Of a stretch of 64,000 nt of DNA, positions 32,749-50,339 are shown one piece after another; positions within the stretch are counted from its first letter, which is position 1, and the number at the start of each line of letters is the position of its first letter. Source of the stretch: Tricholomella constricta (lineage: Eukaryota; Basidiomycota; Agaricomycetes; Agaricales; Lyophyllaceae); the NCBI GenBank assembly GCA_013368375.1, contig JAACJP010000010.1, positions 372,001 through 436,000 of the forward strand, given 5' to 3'. The notes under the pieces are model-generated. The model saw nothing but the letters and a program-made list of their open reading frames with translations, was not told the origin of the DNA and did no database searches. The position numbers and the translations under genes were made by a program.

Positions 32749-35700
32749 ATGAATTCGAACGACCTGTTCTCGTTTCTCGATGAGGTCCCTCCCGAAGATG
32801 GCGACAGACACGAGGAGGACGCCATGCAAACCGATTCTGCTCCAAGTATTAAACGAAAGGCCAAATCGCCGTCTCGCGAGCCTTCGCCACAAAGAAACGG
32901 GGATGCAACACTACATGATCTAGACAACGAACCAGGACCTTCGAAAAAACCCCGGCTTACCTCCGCGAAACCCATTGTTCTCGATGACTTTGAGACCGAA
33001 GCGAAGCGTGAAGTTGCAGCAAGTGCAGGTTTGACCGGGAGCGTGGACTCAAGTTCCCGATTAGAACTCAAGCATCAGGTGCGTAAGAGTAGACATCCTC
33101 AATTTTACCGTTCGCTGATATGCTCGCGCAGGTTCGCCATCAAGTCGCTGTTCCACCTGGGTACAACTACATACCTATTTCAAAACATGTCCCACCCACA
33201 AAACCAGCCCGCGAATACAAGTTCGAGTTGGATCCTTTCCAAAAGGTCTCCGTTTATGCAATACAAAGGAACGAGAGTGTCCTGGTGTCCGCGCATACGA
33301 GTGCCGGAAAGACCGTTGTTGCTGAATATGCCATCGCTCAATGTCTGAATAATAAGCAGAGAGTAATCTATACAAGTCCTATCAAGGTTTTTTAATTGAT
33401 GCTCATTCAAATAAAATGCAATGTATTTACGCGTACTTTTCACCTTCCATAGGCACTGAGCAATCAGAAATACCGAGAGATGATGGCGGAATTTGGAGAC
33501 GTGGGTCTAATGACCGGAGATGTAACCATTAACCCGTCCGCGACATGTTTGGTGATGACGACGGAGGTACGTGTGTCTTTTATACGCAGTGTGGAACTTC
33601 GTCCAACCTTTGGTTCTAGATCTTGCGGTCAATGCTGTACCGTGGCTCCGAAATTATGCGTGAAGTTGCCTGGGTCATTTTCGACGAAATCCACTACATG
33701 CGAGACAAGGAGAGAGGAGTCGTCTGGGAAGAGACCATCATCTTGCTTCCGCATACCGTTCGCTACGTGTTTCTGTCCGCTACCATCCCCAACGCCATGC
33801 AATTCGCAGAGTGGATCTGCAAATCGCATGAACAACCGTGTCACGTTGTGTACACGGACTTTCGGCCGACTCCTTTGCAACACTATCTCTTCCCGGCGGG
33901 TGACGAAGGCATATATCTCGTGGTGAATGAGAAAGGAGAGTTTCGAGAGGACAACTTCAGCAAGGCTATGGGAACACTACAAGATAATATGGGTGAGGAT
34001 CCAGCAGACTCTAAAGGTGGTAAGGGGAGGAAGGGGAAAACGAAAAAGGGTGGTGATAAGAAGGGTAAACTTTTTGTCAATTACATCCGCCTTCTTACTG
34101 ACACGGAAATCAGGCTCCTCGGATATCTCAAAAATCATCCGTATGATCATGTTGAAGAACTACAACCCCGTTATCGTGTTCGCGTTTAGCAAGCGTGAAT
34201 GCGAGGGTCTCGCGCTCACGCTGTCCAAGTTCGAGTTCAATTCGACAGAAGAACAGGAGCTTGTGACAAACATCTTCAACAACGCGATCGAGAACCTCTC
34301 ACCGGACGACCGCCAGCTTCCTCAGATCACGAACCTCATCCCCTTGCTGCGCCGCGGCATTGGTATCCATCACGGCGGGCTCCTCCCCATTCTCAAGGAA
34401 GTCATCGAGATCCTGTTCCAGGAGGGGCTTATCAAGGTCTTGTTTGCCACCGAGACGTTCTCGATTGGTCTCAACATGCCTGCCAAGACTGTCGTATTCA
34501 CCACAACGCGCAAATTTGATGGACGCGAGTTCCGGAATTTATCATCGGGCGAGTACATTCAGATGTCGGGGCGTGCGGGACGGCGTGGATTAGACGACCG
34601 AGGTGTCGTTATCATGATGTGTGATGAGAAGCTGGAGCCCGCGGCGGCGAAGACGATGGTGAAGGGAGAGGCGGACAGGCTCGACTCGGCTTTCCATCTG
34701 GGCTATAATATGGTCCTAAATTTGATGAAGGTTGAGGGCATCAGTCCAGAGTTTATGCTGGAGAGGTGTTTCTTCCAGTTCCAGAGCAGTGCTGGGATTC
34801 CTTTATTAGAAGATGGTAAGGTTCTGCGCCCTTTTCAGATCTGAAATTTGACTAATGCGTTGATATTGCAGAATTGAGGCAGGAAGAGGAGGCGCGGAGT
34901 ACGACAGTTATTCCGGACGAAAAACTGGTCTCTGAATACTACGAGTACCGACAGCAACTCGATCAGATGGCCGCCGACTTTAGAGAGGTCATCACTCACC
35001 CTGCATACTCTCTACCTTTCTTGCAAACCGGTCGGCTCGTGAAAGTGAAGTACCAGAAACTCGACTTCGGGTGGGGTGTGATCGTCAACTACCAAAAGCG
35101 CCTCCCCCCTAAAGTGCGTCCACCCGCAAGTGTCTTTGGTATATTCGACTAATGTAATACTTTCGCGTTTTTAGAACAGACCCATGCCCAAAGCGGAGGA
35201 ATTACCCCCACACGAACAATATATCATTGACGTCCTCCTGAACTGTGCTGTTGGAGGTGCCGTTTCTAAAAGCCGGGACAATATAACGGCCACGCCTGGC
35301 GGTGTTGTGCCGTGTCCTAGCGGTCAAAAGGGTATACCTCTTGTCGTGCCAGTGCTATTGTCCACTATCGAGGGCATCAGCCATATCCGTCTAGTTATGC
35401 CCAAGGACTTGAGGCAAGACCAGGCTCGGGAGACGGTGTGGAAGAGCGTGCTAGAGGTGCACCGCCGGTTCCCTGATGGCGTCGCGTTGTTGGACCCCAT
35501 ACAGAATATGGGCATCAAGGACGATAAATTCAAGGAACTTGTGAAGGTATGTCTGTCCTTATCGCCCATCTTTGCGAAGTCGTTGACTTTTTATGATTAG
35601 AAAATTGAGAGCATGGAACTAAAAATGTTCTCAAGTCCCTTACACAAAGATCCGAGGCTGCCAGAACTTTACAGCCTGTATTCAAAGAAAAAGGAGAAGA

Positions 35701-36465
35701 ACGAACGGATACGTGGGCTCAAGAAACGTATCCAGGCAACTCATGATGTGCTGCAGCTCGAGGAGCTCAAGTGCCGGAAGCGGGTTCTACGAAGACTGGC
35801 ATTTACGACCTCGGCGGATATTGTAGATATGAAGGGAAGGGTGGCTTGTGAGATCAGTTCAGGAGACGAGCTGCTCCTGACGGAGCTCATCTTCAATGGC
35901 GTGTTCAACCCACTGTTGCCTGAACAGTGTGCGGCCCTCCTCAGCTGTTTTGTCTTCACCGAAAAAGTACGTTTCGCTTTGCGATTGTCAAAGTCTTTGT
36001 GCTAAACAAATCATGTTGTATCAGAGTGACCAAGTAACGAAGCTCAAGGAAGAACTCGCAGCACCGTTGCGTGTCATGCAGGAGTTTGCGAGGCGCATCG
36101 CGAAGGTTTCGAAGGAATCCAAGCTGACCATTGACGAGGACGAATACGTTACTTCGTTCAAGGTGGAGCTAATGGATTCTGTGATGCAATGGTGCCGTGG
36201 TGCCTCCTTCTCCGAGATTTGCAAGGTGCGTTTCCCTTGACTTGACAGAATCACGTAAAATGCTCATGGATGCCCTCCATAGCTCACCGACCAGTTTGAG
36301 GGCTCCCTCATTCGTGTCTTCCGCCGCCTTGGCGAACTCTTGCGTCAAATGGCCCAGGCTGCTAAAGTCATCGGTAATGATGAGCTCAAGCAGAAGTTTG
36401 AGAAGGCGTCCGAGATGCTTGAACGCCCCAATTCCGTCATCTTCTGCTCCTCTCTGTATCTGTAA
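32749..36465 (+). CDS. MTR4: Exosome-associated RNA helicase Mtr4 (Ski2-like)
   Basis: The start is ATG 32749 ([20 protein letters not shown]) and the stop TAA 36463-36465, about 1,000 residues. After a charged, disordered N-terminus come the helicase motifs: [15 protein letters not shown] (Q-like), [17 protein letters not shown] (I), [14 protein letters not shown] (Ia), [26 protein letters not shown] (II, DEIH), [10 protein letters not shown] (III), [27 protein letters not shown] (V) and [15 protein letters not shown] (VI). The arch/KOW region ([14 protein letters not shown]) and the C-terminal DSH domain (LVMPKDLRQ..., [18 protein letters not shown]) follow. Mtr4 is the TRAMP/nuclear exosome helicase. 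A Gly/Lys-rich insert (about 34010-34070) lies between the RecA domains. At least seven introns are present. Confidence 0.96.
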
Positions 36466-36694
36466 TGGAACATCATCGTTTCCTACGTGACAGTGCAACC
36501 GTCCGGATTATGTAAAATGTTTTATCTTGCTCTGATATGAGACTGTTCACACTAGCGAGCTCCAGAGGAGTATGAGTGAAACCATTGTATGATTGCGATA
36601 TCCGAATTCTGTACAAGTCACAAGAGCAATAGATAATCCAAGCATCCTCCGAAGAGAAATGAGAACATAATATAGCTACATTTATGTATACTGC

Positions 36695-39035
<2,341 letters not shown>

Positions 39036-41409
39036 GACCGGGAGAGAAGCCTGCAGAGCTCGAGAGGATTACCCAAAAACCTGCTATCGGTTGGGGGAAC
39101 AACTGCGAGAGATGATCGCGTATTTATACCTTCCCAGAAGTATCGCCTGGCCCATGACGCCGAATCGTTTTTTCAGAAGAAGCAAGCCCATACGGCGCTG
39201 GCATGAGGTTCTCATCATGTCGTCAAGTCATTAGCACATGGCTCTCGAAAAACTGAGAAAGAGATCTCGTTGAGTTTGGTGGAGGCAACACGACAACCCG
39301 ATCAGGAGATGCGGACACCATGTGAACGCTATCCGAGCTATTCAACCGAAGAGCTACTGATATTTGGCCACAGCTTGTTGACTGAGCCCTATGTTTAGAG
39401 CGTTGATAGATATGCAGTACCGTCTACAGAATTAAGATCCCTAGAGCAAGCACCGCCATGTCATTGTTCGAGCCATTGCAGTCTGAACGTCGGTTTGGAA
39501 ATTTCCCAGCCATGGTTTAGCGGCATGGTTTAGCGGCGCATGATCAGCTGGGTCAAAGGATATTATGATCCTACCCAAAACGGAGATGACAGAGCTGTGA
39601 GCGCGTGTTGGACTGAGGCTAATATCGATGGAGTACTTATCAGTCGAGCTGGCGACAGAGAGGGACGCGGTTGTGAGCACGCGGGGCTTCGGCAATTGAC
39701 TCGGAAGGGGCGTGCTCACGTGGCGCACTTGTCACCTCGGAGTCCTCTTGAATTCTCCCCGACATGCCTGGACATACGACTGGAGGTTGCACGAGACATA
39801 GAGGACTGAAACAGCTGTCTCTTCCACGGCATGTGCTCATGATCTATGGCCCACAACGACACCAGGACCCGTGAGCGTGTCCACACTCCGTGTCGCTCAG
39901 GCCGGACAGTTCAATCATGATCACCTCGCGGGCAAGGCTTGGACGCCCACAAGTCACCATTGCGTAATTGATATATTTCGCGATATGCTGTGTGCTCAGC
40001 AACGATGCAAACTTTTCCAGCGAATCCCCAAGAAGCGTAGGTTTGTTATTCGTGTTTGTTGACCCCATGATTATCTTTGCAAGAACTTGGCGAGGGAATC
40101 CTGGCTCCTTATTTGAACACAGGCTCTTTCTCGATAACTGAGCAAATGAATCTGTCCAGAATGATGATCGACTGCGGATAATTCAAGGATCACTCTTTTA
40201 GAGCTATCTTCAGTACGGCACATCTGGTACATGCATCGCAGATCCCAAGGGCGCATTGTACAGTATCCCCTCGGCGTATAGTCCACTGGCCGATGATTCT
40301 CATGTCAGGAGAGCACGCATTGTAAACTCTCAGCGGTTGGACTGGCATTCCGTATCTGCTATCATTTCACCAGTGCGTGAAATTGTACAAAAAGCACAGT
40401 GAGGAACCGAATCAGACACCAACAGCGACCGTGGCTGCGACTCATGGTCGCATCAACCCGTCCCCAGAAGCCCTGCGATACATATGTTAACCTTGTGGGT
40501 CGCATTCAGCCATCAGGACGATGATAACTTTGGCGTCGGCCGATTATAGGATTCTCTGTTTTAACTTCAGTCTATTGTACCATCAGGACGTCCGTCGGCA
40601 CCGACATCCAGAACACCAACGGACTTCCGAGTCTAAGGGAGGAAGGAAGCAAAATGTTTACGTCTGTATTATGATTACGAATGAATTTGGATTGAGAACA
40701 GAAATTCCGTCCCGAACATACGAGATGCATTACGACATAGAGACTGGAATAAAGGCATACTAAAAGAGCAACAGTATGTACGAAGATGCGAGATATAAAA
40801 GAAGCTGATCGAATGGAGCTGCAAATGGATTGAAAAGAGAGTGGATGGGGGAATGCCGTTTGACTCCTTCGAGATAAATAATTCAAATGAGCCAACGATA
40901 TGTGATGAAAACGAGAACAATTTATAGTTGTGCACGACGATGAGGCAGACGGAGAAACGAGACGTGAGGTATGCAGCAAAACGATGAAAACGACGACGGG
41001 AGTGGAGGAAGGGGTGGGATATATATGGTGTCAATTAAATGAGGGAGTAGAGTAGGTCAGGGATAGATCACAAAGGAAGGGAAAGACTTGTAGGTAAAGT
41101 GTCTGTACAAGTGGAGGAAGGGAGAATTCCTTCGGGAGATCATCTCGACTTGCTTAAAAAGAGAACAGCTGCCCCATGACCCATTCCTGAAGCTTATGCA
41201 AGCCAAGCAGGTGAATATAACACAACCTGCTTGAACGAGCACATCACCCACAGGCTCCGGCGAGGCATAATACAGCTAACACATGCATTTAGCCAGTCAA
41301 GTATGGAGGCGAAATTACCGCACGTACCTGCATGTTTTCTTCGTCTCACCCTTTTCGGCCCACCCGACCCCTCGATCAAACCAGATATATTCCTCCCCTA
41401 TCCCACTCA
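39036..41409. other. Intergenic region, 2.4 kb
   Basis: The left end is the chitinase promoter. The rest contains only short overlapping open frames and a 13-base perfect tandem duplication (CATGGTTTAGCGG at 39511-39523 and 39524-39536). No gene or RNA was recognised. Confidence 0.5.
39122..39128 (-). promoter_or_regulatory. TATA box of the chitinase gene
   Basis: TATAAAT on the minus strand lies about 87 bases before the chitinase start codon. Confidence 0.6.
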
Positions 41410-42349
41410 TCACACATCCACATAGATCAGGATAGGCTCCCCCACCCCCTCAATTTCAGGTATAACGCATTTCAGATCGAACGCCTTCGCTAGAACGATC
41501 TTGAAGATCTTTTGGACGTTTATTGATGCCGACGTGGAACAAAATATTAGCGAGGCGTGCATAGCTCGAGCAAACCGTTTTGCCTGGAGGACGGACTTCC
41601 ATCAGGGCTGGCTGGGCGGAGTAAGACTGCAAAAACTCACCTGTTTCGTGATCTCTTCCTGTTCGTCTCGCGGAAATGTGGCAAAGGTGTCGAATTTGGT
41701 GCCTATTAGGAATGGGATCGCTGTCTGGTGACAAAATATAATTAGGGCGATGTAGTAATTGGGCCAACTGATATCCTGCAATTGGATACCTGATAGGGCA
41801 GAGAACTCACCTTGTTGAACCCCCTCGCCTGTCGGTACCACTCCTTCACAGAGTTTAAAGTCGATTTTCGTGACAAATCGAACATGAACAAAATGGCGAC
41901 AGCGTCATTACAGACCAACGGCAGCATATTCACAAACTCCCGCTGACCACCTAAATCCCATATTGAAAAAGTGATGGTTGTTCGCCGTACGGAGATTGTC
42001 TTCTCCATGAAGTTGACGCCTAGAGGCCATGTCAGCACGATGACCACTGTCGATTGCAAGCAATGACACGCACCCAGCGTCTGGATATAATCCTCGTCAA
42101 AACTCCCTTCCACATATTTGACCATCAGACTCGTTTTGCCTATCTGCGAGTCCCCCACCATCCCCACCTTGATAACGACACTGGGCCATATAGCGGGTCA
42201 ACACGGGTCACAATGCGTGTCATATAGCAAGAGATTCCCCACCTGTTCTTCTCATCGTTATTTTCCAGCGATGGATGGGGATTCTGGCCGCTGGGACCTG
42301 CGCTGGCAGACGGTGGTGTTGAGGTCGATGAGGATGCAGCGTTTGACAT
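41410..42349 (-). CDS. SPG1: Septation GTPase Spg1/Tem1 (Ras superfamily)
   Basis: ATG 42347-42349 begins a Ser-rich leader ([18 protein letters not shown]) of about 35 residues. The G domain follows: [20 protein letters not shown] (G1), [17 protein letters not shown] (G2), [17 protein letters not shown] (G3), [18 protein letters not shown], and [12 protein letters not shown] (G4, with the GTKxD form typical of Spg1/Tem1), ending EPILIYVDV at TGA 41410-41412. There is no C-terminal prenylation motif, as expected for this family. Spg1 sits on the spindle pole body and triggers the septation initiation / mitotic exit cascade. A (CGT)n run lies upstream. Confidence 0.95.
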
Positions 42350-44027
42350 GATGAATGAAGTGGATCACGGTATTTCGAGTTTTGATTATATCACAGAGCG
42401 ATGGGACCGATGCTTCGCTAGTCAATTGAGCAAGGGTATGTGGAGGTTGGTGGTATAGAAAGAATGAAAAATGGGGAAGGAAAGAGGAAGAGAGAGAAAG
42501 GAAAGACGCGTTCTGAGCAGCGCTGGCGGTCGATGGAGGCCTTAGCCAGAGAAAAGCTGGCTCCCGATGCAAGTAGAGCGTTTGCGGTCGAAGAGTTGGC
42601 CGTCGTCGTCGTCGTCGTCGTCACACGAACCAGGCAAGAACACCTGAGAACAGAAACAAAGCAAATTACCGATCAAACAACTCCGTTGCCACTCAATCCA
42701 AACAACGTCCACGACCTTTTCACCGGTTGAACCACCACCGACGAGAGAAGACTCTCTCCTCCTACATCGACCGGGTCATCACCTTGGTTTATACTGCCAC
42801 TCACGTATCATATGTTATCGGTCACTCATTGCAACCAACCTCATCGGCGACTCGGAGCTCCACGTGGCGAGGCTTAAAGGATATCTGAAGCATGCAGAGA
42901 CCTTGGGATAACCTTGCTTGGAAATTCATATTGTTTTGGCACACTCTGGGCTGTTATACTTTCCACCCGCCCCTTCTTCTCGGCCCATGATTCTTTCACA
43001 GCGTTATTTTTCTTGTGCCCTGCTGATACTGGGGGAAAGTGTACTATGTGTGCCTCTGTCCTCATAAACTAGGCTGTCAGAAGGGGTCAGATGATCTTTT
43101 TTGTCTCTCGGAGGTAGCGCGTGTCATGGTTGTCGGTGCATTTACGTACCATCTGGTCACTCGCCCTCCTGTATGTCCCACACACATCATGCGCCAGGGC
43201 ATATTCAATAATGAATTTTTCCGCAAGCCAGGCGATCCAGCATTTGCGCCCGAGTGACCCACGCCGGGCCGTTTCCTGCAAGTAATCCAAATTTATTTGC
43301 CACCATCGTTTTGAACAAACAACCGAGAGAAAGAACGGAACGGACGTAAGTCAAGTCTATTTGTGCGCGTCATTCCCTGCGCGTCTTCACTGCCGAGAGC
43401 CCCTCAGAACAAGAAATCAATGGGTGTAAATCGGGGGTAACATAAGTAAGGGTATTGAACCTACGGACCGCTCGTTACCCAACTCTTGACCTGTGCCAGT
43501 CGTCGCGAATCATGATGGAATACCAAGGGAAAAAGCCAAGAGCAACCTCGTCCAGTTGGAGGGTCAAGCAACAAGGGACCTGGCGCTGCGCGTACGTTCA
43601 GCGGAAAATAGATCGGACGTATGTCGGAAATCCTGCAACATTGCCAAGTGCGCGCCAAGTCTGCAGGAAGCAGCCTCCTACCCCGCAAATGTCCCCGCAA
43701 AACCGTTGAAGGTTTCGTGAAATCGCAGTAGCCAATCATGTCCGTTGCTTTTGGTTATCCGATGGCCTTTAGGCAAGGAGGCCGATCATGGCTTTTAGTT
43801 CATTCCGAGCTCTATCCGTCATCTCACTTTTCAGCTATGCTCCTTGACCCTTTGCTCTATCCATCGGTTGCAAACTTCGTTCGAGGTATACGAAATTTGA
43901 TGGGCAAACTAACGGATCTCCCGGAAGTTTCTCGCTACTATGGGGTCGATGGTGAATGCCTTTAAAGCCAACGGGGAGAAGGAGCAAGACCGTTCGAATC
44001 ACTGCCTCCCCCACTCTCCTCGGCGCA
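42350..44027. other. Divergent intergenic region between SPG1 and CDH1
   Basis: About 1.7 kb holding the 5' flanks of both genes. It includes a CGT trinucleotide run. Short frames at 43039-43290 and 43455-43739 overlap on both strands and are not supported as genes. Confidence 0.5.
42601..42622. repeat. (CGT)7 microsatellite
   Basis: An uninterrupted CGT repeat of 22 bases in the upstream region of SPG1. Confidence 0.95.
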
Positions 44028-47438
<3,411 letters not shown>

Positions 47439-47840
47439 ACGCTGGATCTTTCGCGTAATATATATAATGAGGAAGTTCGAAAAAACATCACGCATTTTCC
47501 ATCAGATTCAATCTCTGCTCTATTCGGGACCCCTTCTTATCCACCCTCAGTCAGAAGTCGACAACGATAGTCTGATTCAGTGACTGACATAATTGCAATG
47601 GATAAATACCCGTCTAAAGCATCATACATCCGACAACGGAGACGGAGACAGCGTCGATTCAGGTAATTCAGCGTCGTTCGCATCAGGCCCAATTAATTAT
47701 TATTCCCGCGTTGGAAGAAAACACTTTGGGACGACGCAAGCCGCGAGGTATAGTCCGGTGCAGCACTATTTCTTTCCGTCGCATTTGCACGCCTTATACT
47801 GAGTCTGCAAACCTGATGAATCAAGATGCGGTGTTCACTG
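47439..47840. other. 3' flanks of cdh1 and the defensin-like gene
   Basis: About 400 bases between convergent genes. No gene is supported. An AATTAATTATTATT stretch near 47690 is AT-rich. Confidence 0.5.
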
Positions 47841-48165
47841 TTAATCTTGGCACTCTGTGGAGTTAATAAGAATCGAACACTTACACATCCCCATTGCAAC
47901 GGAGCAAGCCATAGCACTGACACACATCTTGTTGCAAAGTGCAAATCCCTTCCCATAACATTTCTCCCCTTCCGCTCTGATGACCCACGGATATTATTTT
48001 AGTAACATGGGACAAAACTTGCAAGGGATCGCGCTGAACGTACCCTCCCTTAGTACAGGCGCCCGAGCCTCTGGCGACGAGGGCCCACGACTCATGAAGG
48101 GCTGGAGCTGCGGAGATGAGCCAAGGGGTTGCGAGGAGCGCAAATAATGTAAAAGAGATCTGCAT
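47841..48165 (-). CDS. Small secreted eight-cysteine peptide with defensin-like (CS-alpha-beta) spacing
   Basis: ATG 48163-48165 opens a signal peptide (MQISFTLFALLATPWLISAA). One intron (48043 down to 47977, GT-AG) splits a Gly codon; exons of 122 and 136 bases give 85 residues and stop TAA 47841-47843. After a short pro-like segment (PALHESWALVAR) the mature part has eight Cys with spacing C-x9-C-x7-C-x3-C-x5-C-x6-C-x1-C-x8-C. The CxxxC followed by C-x6-CxC is the hallmark of CS-alpha-beta peptides such as fungal defensins; the N-terminal and last Cys would form an extra pair. Function is inferred only from this pattern. It could instead be another class of small cysteine-rich effector-like protein. 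It is convergent with cdh1. Confidence 0.6.
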
Positions 48166-48477
48166 AACAGTAGCAATGGTCCGATCAACGGAAGTTCGAG
48201 GGAATATTTAAATGAGGGTGGGGAGACCAGCTGGGGGACATATCACGAAATGTAGCGCTATAATAGCTGTAGACTGGGCGCCGTGGAACCCGGGACGACG
48301 CAGCTTGACAACATCAATCTGTTTGAAAATCTGGAGGCTGTGTGGTCGCACACTTCAACCATCTCAATTCTGGATAAATACTCGAGGTAGGCAGATGGAT
48401 GGATGGATGGATGGCGTCTCGTCTGCTGCAACTGTGGCGCCGCCATTCATAGACGACAGTAAACACGATCGCTACGT
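48166..48477. other. 5' flank of the defensin-like gene and tRNA-Gly
   Basis: A TTTAAATA-like element sits about 40 bases before the peptide start (near 48204-48211). A (TGGA)5 run lies at 48393-48414. No gene is supported. Confidence 0.5.
48393..48414. repeat. (TGGA)5 tetranucleotide repeat
   Basis: GATGGATGGATGGATGGATG-type run upstream of the tRNA-Gly. Confidence 0.9.
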
Positions 48478-48561
48478 GCATTAATGGGGTAGTGGTAACC
48501 TGGGTCGTTGCCATGCGCTGATGATCTCGACCCGCCGGGGGTTCGATTCCCTCTTAATGCA
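48478..48561 (+). tRNA. tRNA-Gly (GCC) with a short intron, copy 2
   Basis: Acceptor GCATTAA/TTAATGC with discriminator A at 48561, D arm GGGT-AGTGGTA-ACCT, anticodon stem GGTCG/CGACC with loop TTGCCA, and T arm GGGGG-TTCGATT-CCCTC. The mature parts equal copy 1. The intron differs (TGCGCTGATGATC versus TAGTCGAGATGATC). A TTTTT terminator follows at once. Confidence 0.85.
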
Positions 48562-48790
48562 TTTTTGGTCATCCTCATCAGTCGTCGTCCTGGCAACATC
48601 GCGGGAGTGCCGTTCAACAATTCTCTTTCATCTTGATCCATCTCGTCTTTTGCCCTTGGTCTGGTACTCAATTTTTTCAACACACTCTTTTGTAATATTT
48701 GATGGCTTTCTCCGCAATTGGCAAGGTCAAAGTCGCCGCCCATGGTATACCCTTTCACAATCACTGAATGCCATCGAGCTAAATTCAAAC

Positions 48791-49626
48791 ATGCCTTACT
48801 TCTGTCTAGCGGCGCTCTTCTTTGTCAACATCCTGGTCCTCGCGTTTTCAACGCGTGTAAATCACTTCCAGGAATTTTATTGTGAGATGCCCGTGAATGC
48901 AAGGTCTTAATGTACTCATGGAGGAGGAACGATAAAAGTCATGGCAGACCTCTTTCCTTTTGGTCTCTCCATTGTGACGCTCATTCTTCTGACCATCACG
49001 TAAGTCCACGCGATAGAGTTATTCGACGCGCTCTTGAACTTCCACTGGCTCCCAGAATTGCACTCGACTTTGCTGTTGAGAATTCATACACCGGCCGCGC
49101 ACAGTTCGAGATTGGACACTTTGGGCTGCTGAGTATATTTTGGCTAGGTGCGTATCTCTCGTGGTCCACAGCATGGACGATTGGATTAATAGAGGCACTA
49201 GCGTTCAACTCCTTCTCCACATCTCGCTGGCGCATGATCCCCTTCCAATGTAATTCCATCCCAAGTGGTAAGTGTCTACAAAGATCCTTCTTCTATCAAT
49301 TAACCCTCGACCCTCTAACAGATTTTTCTGAGGAGCGCGGGTGGTGCAAGGATGTTCAAGCACTCAAAGGCCTTGTCTGGGTTGAGTTCTTCATGTGTTC
49401 GTTCATATCCACTTTTGATATGTACCGCTGCTGACCGGAGCATTGAAATGTCATAGGCTTTGTGACAGCACTCATGACCCTGCGATATACCTTTACCCAG
49501 TACAGCCGTGGCAACAAGCACATATTCCAGATGCCGCTATCCCGATATCATCCAGAACTCCTGTTTGGTCAAAAACTGACTTACGGTCGCGATAGCGAGT
49601 TTTTGCAGTTTGAGAAACTGACATAG
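48791..49626 (+). CDS. MARVEL-like four-helix membrane protein
   Basis: ATG 48791 gives a first helix (MPYFCLAALFFVNILVLAFS). An intron then joins HFQEFYF to MADLFPFGLSIVTLILLTIT, the second helix. A third helix (FGLLSIFWLGAYLSWSTAW) is followed by the conserved stretch LAFNSFSTSRWRMIPFQCNS and ERGWCKDVQALKGLVWVEFF, then a fourth helix region (FVTALMTLRYTF) and a polar tail ending QFEKLT at TAG 49624-49626. Four helices with this Trp/Cys loop are typical of agaricomycete MARVEL-domain proteins, thought to act in membrane organisation. Specific role unknown. Four introns are modelled. Confidence 0.7.
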
Positions 49627-50339
49627 GCGTGGGGGGCTGCTCTGGCAGAGGCAGCGAATCGGCGGCTGCTATTTTTATTTGGGAATTACGATGCCAGTCA
49701 CTGCCATTCCCAGCGACATCCGTTATGTGTTGTTGCATTGTGATACCCTTCGGCTGAGTTTACGCTGTATATATACGCTGTTGTTCTTTAGGGCGTGTGT
49801 GTACACCGAGTAACTTTATTTCTATGTACAGTATCTGACAGCGGAAGATTTTTTTGGCACCAGGATGAGATAGCTCGCAACCAGCGTGATGCATATGGGA
49901 CCTTCGTTTGACGCGACTGTCAGTTCTTTTGGTGGACACAAGGAGGGAAGGAATTATATTTGGCAGGTATGGAAAGTGATAAAGATAATGCAATGTTGCA
50001 AAAGATATTTATATCGACCTTGCCATGCGCAAATTTTAGATCCACGAAGCACCTTGTACCAATGGCTGACAAGGACCATTACCGACTTACTACACCATCA
50101 TTTGCATATGGATCGCCTTCGAATTCTCGAAATATCGACGTAGTATCGATCAGTTGACTCGTTTTTGACAGTGCCTATGAGCGTCAAGGCGCGTGCTGCG
50201 CTGGTCAGGCGACGCTCGTCCATGAACCGTACAGTGTGATTCTGTCCAAATTTGCCGATGCCATAGCACATGCGCGCTCGCGATTTGCATATAGACGTCC
50301 GCAGATGCAGTTTGGATTTCGCCCAGTTTCCGCACAAAA
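49627..50339. other. Intergenic region upstream of GH3 gene
   Basis: About 700 bases, AT-rich in the middle, with no supported gene. Short frames on both strands (49760-50443) are shadows or unsupported. Confidence 0.5.

Noticed and set aside
39441..40068. Open frames of 60-95 residues in the region between chitinase and SPG1
   Set aside because: They overlap on both strands and have no motif, signal peptide or intron signals.
47845..47880. Extra intron (GTAAGT...CACAG) near the end of the defensin-like gene
   Set aside because: It would be only about 30 bases and would create an immediate stop while removing the CxC partner context; the unspliced end gives a cleaner protein.
49147..49170. 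24-base GT-AG segment in the MARVEL-like gene as an intron
   Set aside because: Too short to splice, and the read-through frame keeps a normal transmembrane helix.
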